Positions 8,563-16,883 of a stretch of 64,000 nt of DNA are shown one piece after another. Source of the DNA: Nocardioides sp. PD653-B2 (lineage in GTDB: Bacteria; Actinomycetota; Actinomycetes; Propionibacteriales; Nocardioidaceae); contig NZ_BDJE01000032.1 in NCBI RefSeq assembly GCF_002117935.1, forward strand, positions 62,001 through 126,000, given 5' to 3'. The notes under the pieces were generated by a model. That model saw nothing but the letters and a program-made list of their open reading frames with translations. It did no database searches and was not told where the DNA came from. The stretch's first letter is position 1; the number at the start of each line of letters is the position of its first letter. The translations under genes and the position numbers were made by a program.

Positions 8563-9527
8563 CGGGTGAACACGATCTTGCCGAACTGCTCGCCACCCAG
8601 CATCGCCGCGAAGCCCTCCCGGGCGTCGGTCATCGGGATGCTCCGGTCGATCAGCGGCCGGGCTCCGGAGGCGTCGAGCAGCGACACCAGCGAGGCCAGC
8701 TCGTCGCGGGTGCCCATGGTCGAACCGATGACGCTCAGCTGGAGGAAGAAGATCCGGGTCAGCTCGGCGTCGTCGAGGTCGGGGCCCGACGTCGTACCCG
8801 AGGTGACGATGCGGCCGCCCGGGCGCAGCGCCCGGATCGAGTGCGACCAGGTGGCCTTGCCGACGGTCTCCATGACCGCGTCGACCTTCATCGGCAGCCG
8901 GGCGCCGGACTCGAAGACGTCGTGCGCGCCGATCTCCAGCGCGCGTGCCCGCTTCGCCTCGTCGCGGCTGGTCGCGAGCACCCGCAACCCGGCCGCGCGG
9001 GCCAGCATGATCACGGCCGTCGCGACCCCGCCGCCCGCGCCCTGCACCAGCACGGTCTCGCCGGCTTTGAGCTCGCCGCGGGTGAAGAGCATCCGGTACG
9101 CGGTCAGCCAGGCGGTCGGCAGGCAGGCCGCCTCCTCGAACGACAGCGAGGCGGGCTTCGGCACGACGTTGCGACGCGGTACGGCGACCTTGTCGGCGAA
9201 CGTGCCCTGGTAGCGCTCGGACAGCAGCGACCGCTTCGGGTCGAAGGTCTCGTCACCGCTCCACGACGGGTCGCTGATCACCGCGTGCACGACGACCTCG
9301 TTGCCGTCCTCGTCGTACCCCGCCGCGTCGCAGCCCAGGATCATCGGCAGCGCCTCCTCGCGCAGGCCGACGCCGCGCAGCGAGAACAGGTCGTGGTGGT
9401 TGAGCGACGCGGCCTTCACGGTGACCGTGGTCCAGCCGTCGGGGACCTCCGGGTCGAGCCGCTCCCCCACCTGGAGGGCGGAGAGCGGGTCGGACTTCGA
9501 GAACTGGTCGGCGTAGACGGCGAACAT
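8559..9527 (-). CDS. Zinc-type alcohol dehydrogenase/quinone oxidoreductase-like MDR protein
   Basis: From the ATG at 9527, preceded by GAGGAC, it encodes 322 residues. The N-terminal GroES-like part contains SLNHHDLFSLRG and GCDAAG. The nucleotide-binding domain has the VQGAGGGVATA Rossmann loop. Cysteine and histidine ligands for a structural zinc are not evident, so it is nearer the zinc-independent quinone-oxidoreductase-like branch. It would reduce or oxidise an aldehyde, ketone or quinone with NAD(P)H; the substrate is unknown. Confidence 0.85.
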   Translation of the reverse strand: MFAVYADQFSKSDPLSALQVGERLDPEVPDGWTTVTVKAASLNHHDLFSLRGVGLREEALPMILGCDAAGYDEDGNEVVVHAVISDPSWSGDETFDPKRSLLSERYQGTFADKVAVPRRNVVPKPASLSFEEAACLPTAWLTAYRMLFTRGELKAGETVLVQGAGGGVATAVIMLARAAGLRVLATSRDEAKRARALEIGAHDVFESGARLPMKVDAVMETVGKATWSHSIRALRPGGRIVTSGTTSGPDLDDAELTRIFFLQLSVIGSTMGTRDELASLVSLLDASGARPLIDRSIPMTDAREGFAAMLGGEQFGKIVFTR

Positions 9528-9582
9528 GTCCTCGAACCTACCGGTGGCCTCGAGATGGTTCCTGAGGAGGTTGCTCTGCAAC

Positions 9583-9625
9583 CGTCTCGAAGGACAGGCG
9601 CGGAGCGCCTTCCTCGACCACCGTC
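9583..9625. repeat. Short dispersed chromosomal repeat with hairpin
   Basis: This stretch has the form GTCTCGA...CTCGACCACC with an internal AGGCGC/GCGCCT hairpin (about 9597-9611). A similar GTCTCGA...CTCGACCACC sequence occurs near 59625-59678. It follows the malic enzyme gene and could also act as its transcription terminator. Confidence 0.4.
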
Positions 9626-10799
9626 ACCGGCGCGCCACACCGTCCCTGCGGGCGGCCGCGGCGACCGCTGTCGAGACGGCCGGGCCGACCCGCGGGTCGA
9701 ACGGCGACGGGATGACGTAGTCCTCCGAGAGCGAGTCGCCGACCAGGCCGGCGATGGCCTCGGCGGCCGCGAGCTTCATGCCCTCGGTGATCGACGTGGC
9801 GTGGGCGTCGAACGCACCGCGGAAGATGCCGGGGAACGCCAGCACGTTGTTGATCTGGTTCGGGAAGTCCGAGCGGCCCGTGGCGACCACGCGAGCGTGC
9901 CGGTGGGCGACGTCCGGGTGCACCTCGGGGTGGGGGTTGGCCATGGCGAAGATGATCGCGTCGGGAGCCATCCGCGCAACGTCCTCCTCCGGCACCGTGC
10001 CACCCGAGACACCGAGGTAGACGTCGGCGCCGTCGAGCGCCTCGCCCAGGGTCCCGGTGCGCCCGGTCTTGTCCGCCGTCAGCTCGGCCAGCTCCCGCTT
10101 GACCGGGGTCAGGTCGGTGCGGCCCGAGTGCACGATGCCCTTGCGGTCGGTGACCGCGAGGTCCGCGATCCCGGCCTCGAGCAGGATCTTGGCGATCGCG
10201 ACACCGGCCGCACCTGCGCCCGAGATCACGACCCGGGTCGTGGCGGCGTCTCGTCCCGTCAGCACGAGCGCGTTCTTCAGTGCCGCGAGCGCCACCACGG
10301 CGGTGCCGTGCTGGTCGTCGTGGAAGACCGGGATGTCGAGCATCGCCTTGAGCCGGTCCTCGATCTCGAAGCAGCGCGGCGCGGAGATGTCCTCGAGGTT
10401 GATGCCGCCGAAGCTCGGGGCGAGCCGCGCCACCGTCTCGATGATCTCCTCGACGTCGGTGGTGTCCAGGCAGATCGGCACGGCGTCGACGCCCCCGAAC
10501 TGCTTGAACAGCACGGCCTTGCCCTCCATCACCGGCATGGCGGCGGCCGGCCCGATGTCGCCCAGCCCGAGCACGGCGGTGCCGTCGGAGACGACGGCGA
10601 CGACGTTCGGCACCCACGTGTAGTGCTGGGTCATCGACGGGTCGGCGGCGATCGCCTCGCAGACGCGGGCGACGCCGGGGGTGTAGGCGAGGGAGAGGTC
10701 GTCGCGGCCGTCGAGGGCCACCGTCGAGCGCAGCTCCATCTTGCCGCCGACGTGCAGGTCGAACACCGGGTCCCCGGCGAAGGGATGTTCTGCAGCCAT
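9624..10799 (-). CDS. NAD(P)-dependent malic enzyme
   Basis: From the ATG at 10799 it encodes 391 residues, the size of short bacterial malic enzymes. Visible motifs are LSLAYTPGVARV (catalytic Tyr), GKAVLFKQFGGVDAVPICLD (catalytic Lys region), FHDDQHGTAVV (metal-binding acidic residues), ISGAGAAGVAIA (nucleotide loop) and FAMANPHPEV. The enzyme converts malate to pyruvate and CO2, linking the TCA cycle to pyruvate and NAD(P)H supply. In-frame extension upstream is possible but lacks family resemblance. Confidence 0.92.
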   Translation of the reverse strand: MAAEHPFAGDPVFDLHVGGKMELRSTVALDGRDDLSLAYTPGVARVCEAIAADPSMTQHYTWVPNVVAVVSDGTAVLGLGDIGPAAAMPVMEGKAVLFKQFGGVDAVPICLDTTDVEEIIETVARLAPSFGGINLEDISAPRCFEIEDRLKAMLDIPVFHDDQHGTAVVALAALKNALVLTGRDAATTRVVISGAGAAGVAIAKILLEAGIADLAVTDRKGIVHSGRTDLTPVKRELAELTADKTGRTGTLGEALDGADVYLGVSGGTVPEEDVARMAPDAIIFAMANPHPEVHPDVAHRHARVVATGRSDFPNQINNVLAFPGIFRGAFDAHATSITEGMKLAAAEAIAGLVGDSLSEDYVIPSPFDPRVGPAVSTAVAAAARRDGVARR

Positions 10800-10923
10800 G
10801 ACCAGATCAGCTTTCCAGACGGGAACGTACGGCGGGGGAGGTAGGCCCAGCTCGACGCGCAGGGTGGTGCGCGGAACTCGTCGGGCCTCGGGGGGTCTCC
10901 CCGACATTCAGTCTGGCACAGCG

Positions 10924-11280
10924 TCAGAGCCGTCGAGGCCGGGGCCAGATCCTGGCCAGGGTGACTGCGATCACGTCGACGTCCGGGACCGGCCCGCGGT
11001 GCCGCGAGTCGACGCCCTCGTCGGCGTTGTCGCTGAGCAGCCACCACGCCGGCGAGCCGTCGCTCGTCGTACGACGCTCGGTCGCGCGCTTCACCGCGAC
11101 CGTCCCGTCGGCGAGCCGCGCGACCACGAGGTCACCGGGCGCGACCGGGCGTCGGTAGGAGACGAGGAGCCGGTCACCATCGGCGAGCGTCGGCGCCATC
11201 GATCGCCCCCGCACGCGGGCAAACCCCAGTGCCGGTACCCGTTTCTCACCGGGAGACACGCCTCGTGCATCGCCTGACAC
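10924..11280 (-). CDS. sodX: Nickel superoxide dismutase maturation protease
   Basis: A small S26-family (signal peptidase-like) protein of about 118 residues from the GTG at 11280; the GTG at 11259 is an alternative. The catalytic serine lies in VRGRSMAPTLADGDRLLV and the lysine in GTVAVKRATERR. It is divergent from sodN with about 50 bp between them. This is the standard arrangement for SodX, which removes the N-terminal extension of Ni-SOD so that its first histidine can bind nickel. Confidence 0.85.
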   Translation of the reverse strand: MSGDARGVSPGEKRVPALGFARVRGRSMAPTLADGDRLLVSYRRPVAPGDLVVARLADGTVAVKRATERRTTSDGSPAWWLLSDNADEGVDSRHRGPVPDVDVIAVTLARIWPRPRRL

Positions 11281-11332
11281 GCGGAGTAGTCTCGCAGTCA
11301 AACGAAGGACAACCGAAGACGAGAGGACCCGC

Positions 11333-11734
11333 ATGTTCGCGCGACTGTTCGCCCCCACCCTCGAGGTTTCCGCCCACTGCGACCTCCCGTGCGGCGTCTA
11401 CGACCCCGCACAGGCCCGCATCGAGGCAGAGTCGATCAAGGCCATCATCGCGAAGGTCGCTGACAACGACGACGCCGACTTCCGCACCCGGGCGATCCTC
11501 ATCAAGGAGCAGCGCTCCGAGCTGGTCAAGCACCACCTGTGGGTGCTGTGGACCGACTACTTCAAGCCGCCGCACTTCGAGAAGTACCCGCAGCTGCACA
11601 CCCTCGTCAACGAGGCGACCAAGCTGGCCGGCGCCTCCGGCACCAAGGGTGAGCTCGACGCCGGCAAGGCCGACGAGCTGCTCGCGAAGATCGACGAGAT
11701 CGCCGAGATCTTCTGGGAGACCAAGAAGGCTTGA
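11333..11734 (+). CDS. sodN: Nickel-containing superoxide dismutase
   Basis: This encodes 133 residues. A short propeptide (MFARLFAPTLEVSA) precedes HCDLPCGVYDP, the nickel hook in which the new N-terminal His and two Cys bind Ni. The rest is the four-helix bundle typical of the family. The enzyme converts superoxide to oxygen and peroxide in the cytoplasm. The propeptide would be cut before the histidine by the adjacent SodX. A TAGTCT minus-10 candidate is at 11287-11292. In streptomycetes this locus is repressed by the nickel sensor Nur; I could not recognise a Nur box here. Confidence 0.95.
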   Translation: MFARLFAPTLEVSAHCDLPCGVYDPAQARIEAESIKAIIAKVADNDDADFRTRAILIKEQRSELVKHHLWVLWTDYFKPPHFEKYPQLHTLVNEATKLAGASGTKGELDAGKADELLAKIDEIAEIFWETKKA

Positions 11735-11828
11735 GCGCAGCGAAGGCCTTCTTGCGTCTCGAGCACGCCTGAGCTTGCGAGGGCGTGACCGATCCGAGAA
11801 GGCCTGATCTCCCGTGCACCACCACGTC

Positions 11829-11855
11829 GACCCGCCCGGATCCTCCGGGCGGGTC
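11829..11855. terminator. Hairpin downstream of sodN
   Basis: A perfect 12-bp inverted repeat (11829-11840 with 11844-11855) with a 3-base TCC loop. A weaker AAGAAGGC/GCCTTCTT hairpin overlaps the sodN stop codon at 11723-11753. The T tract is poor, as is common in actinobacterial terminators. Confidence 0.65.
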
Positions 11856-11918
11856 GATGTCGTCTTCACCACCCCCGCAGCAACGAGTGCGTCGGTCTAG
11901 AGGGCTTTCCCGCATGAA

Positions 11919-11944
11919 GGTTGACGGGATTGGTCACCGGGTAG
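11919..11944 (+). promoter_or_regulatory. SigF-type promoter for the anti-sigma/sigF operon
   Basis: GGTT at 11919-11922 and GGGTAG at 11939-11944 match the actinobacterial SigF/SigB consensus (GTT, about 15-17 bases, GGGTA). The spacer between GTTG and GGGTA is 15 bases. It lies 90 bp before the anti-sigma gene, as expected for autoregulation. Confidence 0.65.
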
Positions 11945-12033
11945 ACCACGCGAGAGCCCGTCCCGGCTAGTGTTCGGGGCACGGCCTCGGCGAACGACTC
12001 ACCAGCCCCCCAGCAGCCCCAAGGACGGCGACC

Positions 12034-12465
12034 ATGTCATCGATCGGAGCACCGACCGGCCAGACCACCGGCCACGAGGGCCAGCGGGCCGATGTGGAGC
12101 TCCGGCTCCCCGCCGACAGTGCCTTCGTATCCGTCCTCCGCACGACCACCGCCGGCCTGGCCGCTCGTCTCGACTTCCCGATCGACGACATCGAGGACCT
12201 CCGGATCGCCGTCGGCGAGGCCAGCGCGATGGTGCTGCCCGAGGCTGTCTCGGGCTCGGACCTGAACTGTCGCTTCTACATGAAGCCGGGCGAGCTGACG
12301 GTCGCCGTGGGTGTCACGGTCGAGAGCGCGGTCGAGCCCGACTACGACAGCTTCGCGTGGCAGGTCCTGACGACCCTCGCCACGAGCGCCACCGCCGACA
12401 ACGCGGACGGGACGTTCACGATCAGCCTGTCCATGGAGCCCGGCAATCCCGGCGTCGGAATCTGA
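12034..12465 (+). CDS. Anti-sigma factor, RsbW/UsfX-like ATP-binding protein
   Basis: The protein has 143 residues. It begins with a GT-rich tail, then VELRLPADSAFVSVLRTTTAG and DDIEDLRIAVGEAS, matching the first strands and N-box helix of GHKL-type serine-kinase anti-sigma factors of the RsbW/SpoIIAB group. The later ATP-lid motifs are weak, as in several actinobacterial homologues. It would hold SigF inactive until freed by an anti-anti-sigma factor. AAGGA lies upstream. It ends 2 bp before sigF. Confidence 0.8.
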   Translation: MSSIGAPTGQTTGHEGQRADVELRLPADSAFVSVLRTTTAGLAARLDFPIDDIEDLRIAVGEASAMVLPEAVSGSDLNCRFYMKPGELTVAVGVTVESAVEPDYDSFAWQVLTTLATSATADNADGTFTISLSMEPGNPGVGI

Positions 12466-12467
12466 CC

Positions 12468-13283
12468 ATGTTCGCCTCCTCCCGGGACGACGACCTGGAC
12501 CCGAGCGGTCTCACCGGCGTCGAGCTCACCCGCCATCGCAGCGCCGACTTCTTCCTCGTCCTCCACGACGAGGGTGCCTCCCAGGCCAGTCGCGACATGG
12601 CGCGCGACTCGTTGGTCCACCTGCACCTGCCGCTCGTCGAGCACTGCGCGCGGCGCTTCCGCAACCGCGGCGAGCCGCTCGAGGACCTGGTCCAGGTCGG
12701 GACCATCGGCCTGATCAAGTCGATCGACCGGTTCGACTCCGATCGTGGCGTGGAGTTCTCGACGTACGCGACTCCCACGATCATCGGCGAGATCAAGCGC
12801 TACTTCCGCGACAAGGGCTGGGCGATCCGGGTGCCTCGGCGGCTCCAGGAGCTGCGGATGCAGATCGGCACGGCCAGCGCCGAGCTCACCCAGAAGCTCG
12901 GCCGCTCCCCCACCCCGCGTGAGCTCGCCGAGGTGATCGGCTGCACGGTCGAGGACATCGTCGAGGGGATCGAGTCGAGCAACGCCTACTCCACGCTCTC
13001 CCTCGACGCGACGGACGACAGCGACGACAACACGGCGACCATGCTCGACGCCATCGGCATCGACGACGAGGGCCTCGAGCACGTCGAGATCCGCGAGTCG
13101 ATCAAGCCCCTGCTCGACCGGCTCGAGCCGCGCGAGAAGAAGATCCTGCTGCTGCGCTTCTTCAAGAACATGACGCAGTCCCAGATCGCCGAGGAGATCG
13201 GCGTCTCCCAGATGCACGTCTCGCGGCTGCTCAACCGCACCCTCGAGCAGCTGCGGACCTCCCTGGAGGAGTCCTCCCGCTGA
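12468..13283 (+). CDS. sigF: RNA polymerase sigma factor SigF/SigB family
   Basis: This 271-residue group 3 sigma factor has region 2 at about 60-125 (EDLVQVGTIGLIKSIDRFD, FSTYATPTIIGEIKRYFRDK), region 3 at about 130-180 (IRVPRRLQELR) and region 4 at about 215-265 (LLLRFFKNMTQSQIAEEIGVSQMHVSRLL). It directs stress and stationary-phase genes in actinobacteria. It is co-transcribed with the RsbW-like gene just upstream and has a SigF-type promoter before the operon. Only 2 bp separate its stop from that of a convergent gene. Confidence 0.93.
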   Translation: MFASSRDDDLDPSGLTGVELTRHRSADFFLVLHDEGASQASRDMARDSLVHLHLPLVEHCARRFRNRGEPLEDLVQVGTIGLIKSIDRFDSDRGVEFSTYATPTIIGEIKRYFRDKGWAIRVPRRLQELRMQIGTASAELTQKLGRSPTPRELAEVIGCTVEDIVEGIESSNAYSTLSLDATDDSDDNTATMLDAIGIDDEGLEHVEIRESIKPLLDRLEPREKKILLLRFFKNMTQSQIAEEIGVSQMHVSRLLNRTLEQLRTSLEESSR

Positions 13284-13285
13284 GG

Positions 13286-13675
13286 TCAGTCCTCGGAGTC
13301 GTCGGCGAGCGCCTCGAGGCTCGCCGGGTGGAAGAGCCCCGCCAGTACCACGACGGCGACCACCGCGATCGCCACCGCGACCAGCGTCGTGTCACCGCCG
13401 CGGAAGCTCCAGGCCACGCCCAGCTGGATCAGCTGCGCGAGCACGATCGGGCTGCGCGCCCAGGAGCGCCGGCGGTCGACCGCCCGGGCGCACGCCACCA
13501 GGCCGGCACCGTAGATCGCGAAGAAGACGGAGGTCGTGAGCCCCATCGTCACCCGGCCCGTGCCGATGCTGGCCAGCTCCAGCACGGCGTACGCCAGGAG
13601 CAGGAGCCCCTCGACAGCCACGATCGAGGCGGCCACCACGAGCGGCGGCGGGTTGGAGGGGCGGCGTAGCGTCAC
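13286..13675 (-). CDS. Small integral membrane protein
   Basis: A 129-residue protein with four predicted membrane helices: VVAASIVAVEGLLLLAYAV, TTSVFFAIYGAGLVAC, SPIVLAQLIQLGVAWSF and LVAVAIAVVAVVVLAGLF. The C terminus is acidic (LADDSED). Proteins of this layout are common in actinobacteria but have no assigned function. It converges on sigF, so the two transcripts are likely to overlap. Confidence 0.75.
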   Translation of the reverse strand: MTLRRPSNPPPLVVAASIVAVEGLLLLAYAVLELASIGTGRVTMGLTTSVFFAIYGAGLVACARAVDRRRSWARSPIVLAQLIQLGVAWSFRGGDTTLVAVAIAVVAVVVLAGLFHPASLEALADDSED

Positions 13676-13793
13676 GAGGGAAGCGTAGAGAGCGACCTGC
13701 GGGTGCGCGAAACCGGCGTGACTGCTGTGACGAATAAGACCTCGGCGAGGGGTTGTTTAACGGTCCAATAGTTGCCACGCTGGGGGTGCGCTC

Positions 13794-13807
13794 GTGAACG
13801 CGTTCAC
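13794..13807. promoter_or_regulatory. CRP/FNR-type palindrome upstream of whiB1
   Basis: GTGAACGCGTTCAC is a perfect 14-bp palindrome that fits the GTGA-N6-TCAC half-site pattern of CRP-family regulators. It lies about 90 bp upstream of the whiB1 start. In Mycobacterium tuberculosis whiB1 is regulated by the cAMP receptor protein Rv3676, so this is a likely homologous site. Confidence 0.55.
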
Positions 13808-13890
13808 TTCGTGGTGCCTCTGAGCACCCGCGGGTCCCGTCTGCATGACCCGCCACCACCTGTTTTCGAAGAAAGAGGGACACCCCAGCC

Positions 13891-14142
13891 ATGGATTGGC
13901 GCCACCGCTCTGCCTGCCTCGACGAGGACCCGGAGCTGTTCTTCCCGATCGGCAACACCGGTCCGGCCATCCTCCAGATCGAGGAGGCCAAGCAGGTGTG
14001 CCGACGCTGCGAGGTGCGCGAGCAGTGTCTCGCGTGGGCGCTCGAGGCTGGCCAGGACCACGGCGTGTGGGGCGGCCTCAGCGAGGACGAGCGCCGCGCT
14101 CTCAAGCGACGCAACGCCCGCTCCCGCGTCCGCACCGCCTGA
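13891..14142 (+). CDS. whiB1: WhiB-family iron-sulfur regulator, WhiB1 type
   Basis: An 83-residue protein with the four Fe-S cysteines in WhiB spacing: Cys9, then the CRRCEVREQC cluster (37, 40, 46). These are followed by the GVWGGLSEDERR turn and a basic C-terminal tail. The sequence is very close to mycobacterial WhiB1, a [4Fe-4S] protein that binds SigA and responds to nitric oxide. It has the same neighbour, a PdtaS-type kinase on the opposite strand, as in Mycobacterium tuberculosis. Confidence 0.93.
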   Translation: MDWRHRSACLDEDPELFFPIGNTGPAILQIEEAKQVCRRCEVREQCLAWALEAGQDHGVWGGLSEDERRALKRRNARSRVRTA

Positions 14143-14146
14143 CCTT

Positions 14147-15631
14147 CTACTCCAACGGGATGTCGAGTGCCGCGCGGGTCCCCGGACCCGACGGCCTCGG
14201 TCCCAGCTCGAGCTGACCGCCGAGCTCCGACTCGACCAGGGTCCGCACGATCGACAGGCCCAGGCTGGTCGACGTGTCCAGGTCGAAGCCTTCGGGCAGC
14301 CCGCGGCCGTCGTCGTCGACGCTGACGTGCAGTCGTCCCACCAGCCGCTGCACGGTCAGCGTGATCTCACCGGTCACGTCCGCCTGGTCGGCGTCGTACC
14401 CGTGCTCGACCGCGTTCTGCAGCACCTCGGTGAGCACCATCGCCAGCGCGGTCGCGGTCTCGGACGGCAGCACGCCGAACGTGCCCACGCGGCGCACCCG
14501 CACCCGGCTCCCGAGTGCACTGACCTCGGTGACCATCCGGCCGAGCGGGTCCATGATCGTGTCGAAGTCGACCCGCTCCTCGACCGCCTGACTGAGCGTC
14601 TCGTGCACGATCGCGATCGAGCCGACCCGGCGGACGGCCTCCTCGAGCGCGAGCCGCGCCGACTCGTTGTCCATCCGGCGGGCCTGGAGCCGCAGCAGCG
14701 CGGCCACGGTCTGGAGGTTGTTCTTCACCCGGTGGTGGATCTCCCGGATCGTCGCGTCCTTGGTGACCAGCTCCCGGTCGCGTCGGCGCAGGTCGGTGAC
14801 GTCGCGGACCAGGATCAGCGCCCCGATGTGATCGCCCAGCGGGCGCAGCGGGATCGCCCGCACGATCAGGGAGACACCGTCCGTGCCGATCTCGGTGTCG
14901 AGGTTCGCGCGGCCGCCCAGGACCGCGCTCAGCGTCTCCTCGTCGGGACGCCGCCGCGGCGGCACCAGGTCGCGGGTCAGCTCGGCCAGCGACAGCCCGG
15001 TGAGGTCGCCGGACAGGCCGAGCCGGCGGTAGACCGACAAGGCGTTGGGGCTGGCGTAGACGACCCGGCCGCTCGCGTCGACCCGGAGGAAGCCGTCGCC
15101 GACGCGTGGTGAGTCGGCGTGGTCGCTGCGCTGGCCGACCGCCGGGAAGTAGCCGTTGGCGATCATCTGGGTCAGGTCGGCGGCCGTCTGGAGGTAGGAC
15201 AGCTCGAGCCGGCTCGGTGTGCGGACGCCGAGCAGGTTGGTGTTGCGGGCGACCACGGCGATCACCCGGCCGGCGCGACGCACCGGGATCGTCTCGACCC
15301 GCACCGGCACGTCGTCGCGCCACTCCGGGTCGCCCTCACGGACCAGGCGACCCTGCGTGTACGCCGCGTCGATCAGCGGCCGACGACCGACCGGGACGAA
15401 CGTGCCGATCACGTCGTCGACGTACGCGGTCGGTCCGGTCGTCGGTCGCATCTGGCCGGCCGCCCAGTAGCCCTTGCCCTCCCGGTCGGGGAGCCACAGC
15501 ACCAGGTCGGCGAAGGAGAGGTCGGCGATGATCTGCCAGTCCGCCTGCAGCAGCTGGACCCAGGCGACGTCGTCGTCGTCGAGGTCCGTGTGGCTGCGCA
15601 CGAGGTCGGTCAGGGACGGCACGGTGGCCAC
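14147..15631 (-). CDS. pdtaS: Sensor histidine kinase, PdtaS-like
   Basis: This cytoplasmic kinase has 494 residues. Residues about 1-150 form a GAF-like domain, about 175-280 a PAS domain (GFLRVDASGRVVYASPNAL), then a HisKA_2 domain with the phosphoacceptor in REIHHRVKNNLQT, and a HATPase_c domain with LTEVLQNAVEHGYD and VDDDGRGLP. There are no membrane segments. This is the architecture of PdtaS, which phosphorylates the ANTAR antiterminator PdtaR. Synteny next to whiB1 supports the assignment. The two genes converge, with 4 bp between stops. Confidence 0.9.
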   Translation of the reverse strand: MATVPSLTDLVRSHTDLDDDDVAWVQLLQADWQIIADLSFADLVLWLPDREGKGYWAAGQMRPTTGPTAYVDDVIGTFVPVGRRPLIDAAYTQGRLVREGDPEWRDDVPVRVETIPVRRAGRVIAVVARNTNLLGVRTPSRLELSYLQTAADLTQMIANGYFPAVGQRSDHADSPRVGDGFLRVDASGRVVYASPNALSVYRRLGLSGDLTGLSLAELTRDLVPPRRRPDEETLSAVLGGRANLDTEIGTDGVSLIVRAIPLRPLGDHIGALILVRDVTDLRRRDRELVTKDATIREIHHRVKNNLQTVAALLRLQARRMDNESARLALEEAVRRVGSIAIVHETLSQAVEERVDFDTIMDPLGRMVTEVSALGSRVRVRRVGTFGVLPSETATALAMVLTEVLQNAVEHGYDADQADVTGEITLTVQRLVGRLHVSVDDDGRGLPEGFDLDTSTSLGLSIVRTLVESELGGQLELGPRPSGPGTRAALDIPLE

Positions 15632-15708
15632 AGTAGAGCGTGGCCGGCACGTGCAGGGCGCTCGACCCCGGGGTGGACGTCTGGACCGGTTTTGAGAGGA
15701 TGGCCGCC

Positions 15709-16560
15709 ATGTCGGGGTCGTACTGGAGTCAGGTGCACGCGGACGGTCTCGCGGTGCCTGCGGACCGCCCGCTGGACGACCTCACCGCCGAGCTGACCCG
15801 GATGCTCGGGGACCCCGACCCGGCGCTGCGCGACGGCACGGCCTACCCGACGCTGTCGACCTGGATCGACCGCGGCGTGTACGACGACCTGCTGGCGGGC
15901 CTCGGCGACGGCATGGCGATGGGGCTCCTGGTCGGACTCGGCGAGCAGGGCACCGACACCGTCTTCCGGCGCAGCCTCTCCGCCCTGGTGCTCGGCGAGT
16001 GCATCGCCCGCGACAACCTCCGGCCGCTGCTGCCCGGCGGCAAGATCCTCGAGTGGGGTGACCGGCTCGCGACCTGGCTGCTGCGCGAGCGCGACCTGCG
16101 CGGCTACGTGCCCGGCAAGGGCTGGGCGCACGCCGTCGCCCACGGCGCCGACTCCCTGGCAACCCTCGCCGGCTCGCCGCACCTGGCGACCCCCGAGCTG
16201 ACCGTGCTGCTGGACGTGATCGCCGACCGGCTGCTGCTCCCGGTCGACCGGCTCTTCACCAACGGGGAGCCCGATCGGCTCGCGCTGGCCACGATGAACG
16301 TGCTGCGCCGCAACGTCGTCCCACTACGGGTGGTCGAGCCGTGGATCGCCCGGCTCGCCGCCGCCGCGTCGACCCGGTCGTCGTACAGCGACCGCGACCC
16401 GCACCTGGTCGGCGGCAACGCCGAGGCGTTCCTCCGCGCGCTCTACCTCCAACTGTCGCTGGGCACCCGCCCGCCGCAGGTGCGCTCCGACCTGCTCCTC
16501 GTCGTGGTGGAGGCCCTCCGGGCCACCAACCCGGCCTACCTGCAGGCTACGGGCCAGTAA
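15709..16560 (+). CDS. DUF2785 protein; its 3-prime end is the phage attachment site
   Basis: I choose the ATG at 15709, with GAGAGG suitably spaced upstream, giving 283 residues. The helical protein contains KGWAHAVAHGADSLATLAGSP, the signature of the DUF2785 family; the function is unknown. The last 13 bases, including the TAA stop, lie in the 15-bp att core. The integrated phage therefore regenerates an intact coding sequence. In the empty site the next gene (56863) would begin 9 bp downstream, so this was probably the first gene of an operon. Confidence 0.8.
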   Translation: MSGSYWSQVHADGLAVPADRPLDDLTAELTRMLGDPDPALRDGTAYPTLSTWIDRGVYDDLLAGLGDGMAMGLLVGLGEQGTDTVFRRSLSALVLGECIARDNLRPLLPGGKILEWGDRLATWLLRERDLRGYVPGKGWAHAVAHGADSLATLAGSPHLATPELTVLLDVIADRLLLPVDRLFTNGEPDRLALATMNVLRRNVVPLRVVEPWIARLAAAASTRSSYSDRDPHLVGGNAEAFLRALYLQLSLGTRPPQVRSDLLLVVVEALRATNPAYLQATGQ

Positions 16561-16855
16561 CAGCCCCCACCGCAACGGGCCCTCCGTCAGGGGGGCCACC
16601 GCCCAGGAGTGGCCCCCCGTCGCGGAGCCACGCTTCGTCAACGTCGAGCTGCTCGGCGATGTAGCGGAGCATCGCGGGCTTTTGCGCGCTCGCGCTCGCG
16701 CCGGCCTCCCAGTTGCGCCACGTCTGCCCTGAGACGCCGACGCGGAGCGCTGCTTCCTTAGCCGAGATGCCCCCGGCGTGAGCTCGCGCGATTGCGAGCC
16801 TGATCTCGAACGTGTCGGCGGGTACGCGCCTCTCGCTCTGCGGCTGTGTGGTCAT
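16547..16855 (-). CDS. Immunity repressor, prophage (stable) form
   Basis: From the ATG at 16855, preceded by GGGGGG, this encodes 102 residues in the prophage. SAKEAALRVGVSGQTWRNWE is a helix-turn-helix of the XRE/Cro class, and DEAWLRDGGPL near residue 80 resembles other actinophage repressors. The gene crosses attL and its TAG stop is completed by host base 16547. In the circular phage it would read on through nine more codons (YPAALALAA) to a TGA. That tail looks like an ssrA degradation tag. The layout int-rep-cro with attP inside rep is that of integration-dependent immunity phages such as BPs. Confidence 0.85.
   Translation of the reverse strand: MTTQPQSERRVPADTFEIRLAIARAHAGGISAKEAALRVGVSGQTWRNWEAGASASAQKPAMLRYIAEQLDVDEAWLRDGGPLLGGGPPDGGPVAVGAVTGP
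16548..16562. other. attL core
   Basis: TACGGGCCAGTAACA, identical to 56841-56855. The core covers the end of the DUF2785 gene (with its TAA) on the plus strand. On the minus strand it covers the last codons of the phage repressor, whose TAG stop takes its final base from host DNA at 16547. Confidence 0.9.
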
Positions 16856-16883
16856 CCCCCCAGCATGCCGCAAGTCCTGTGGG

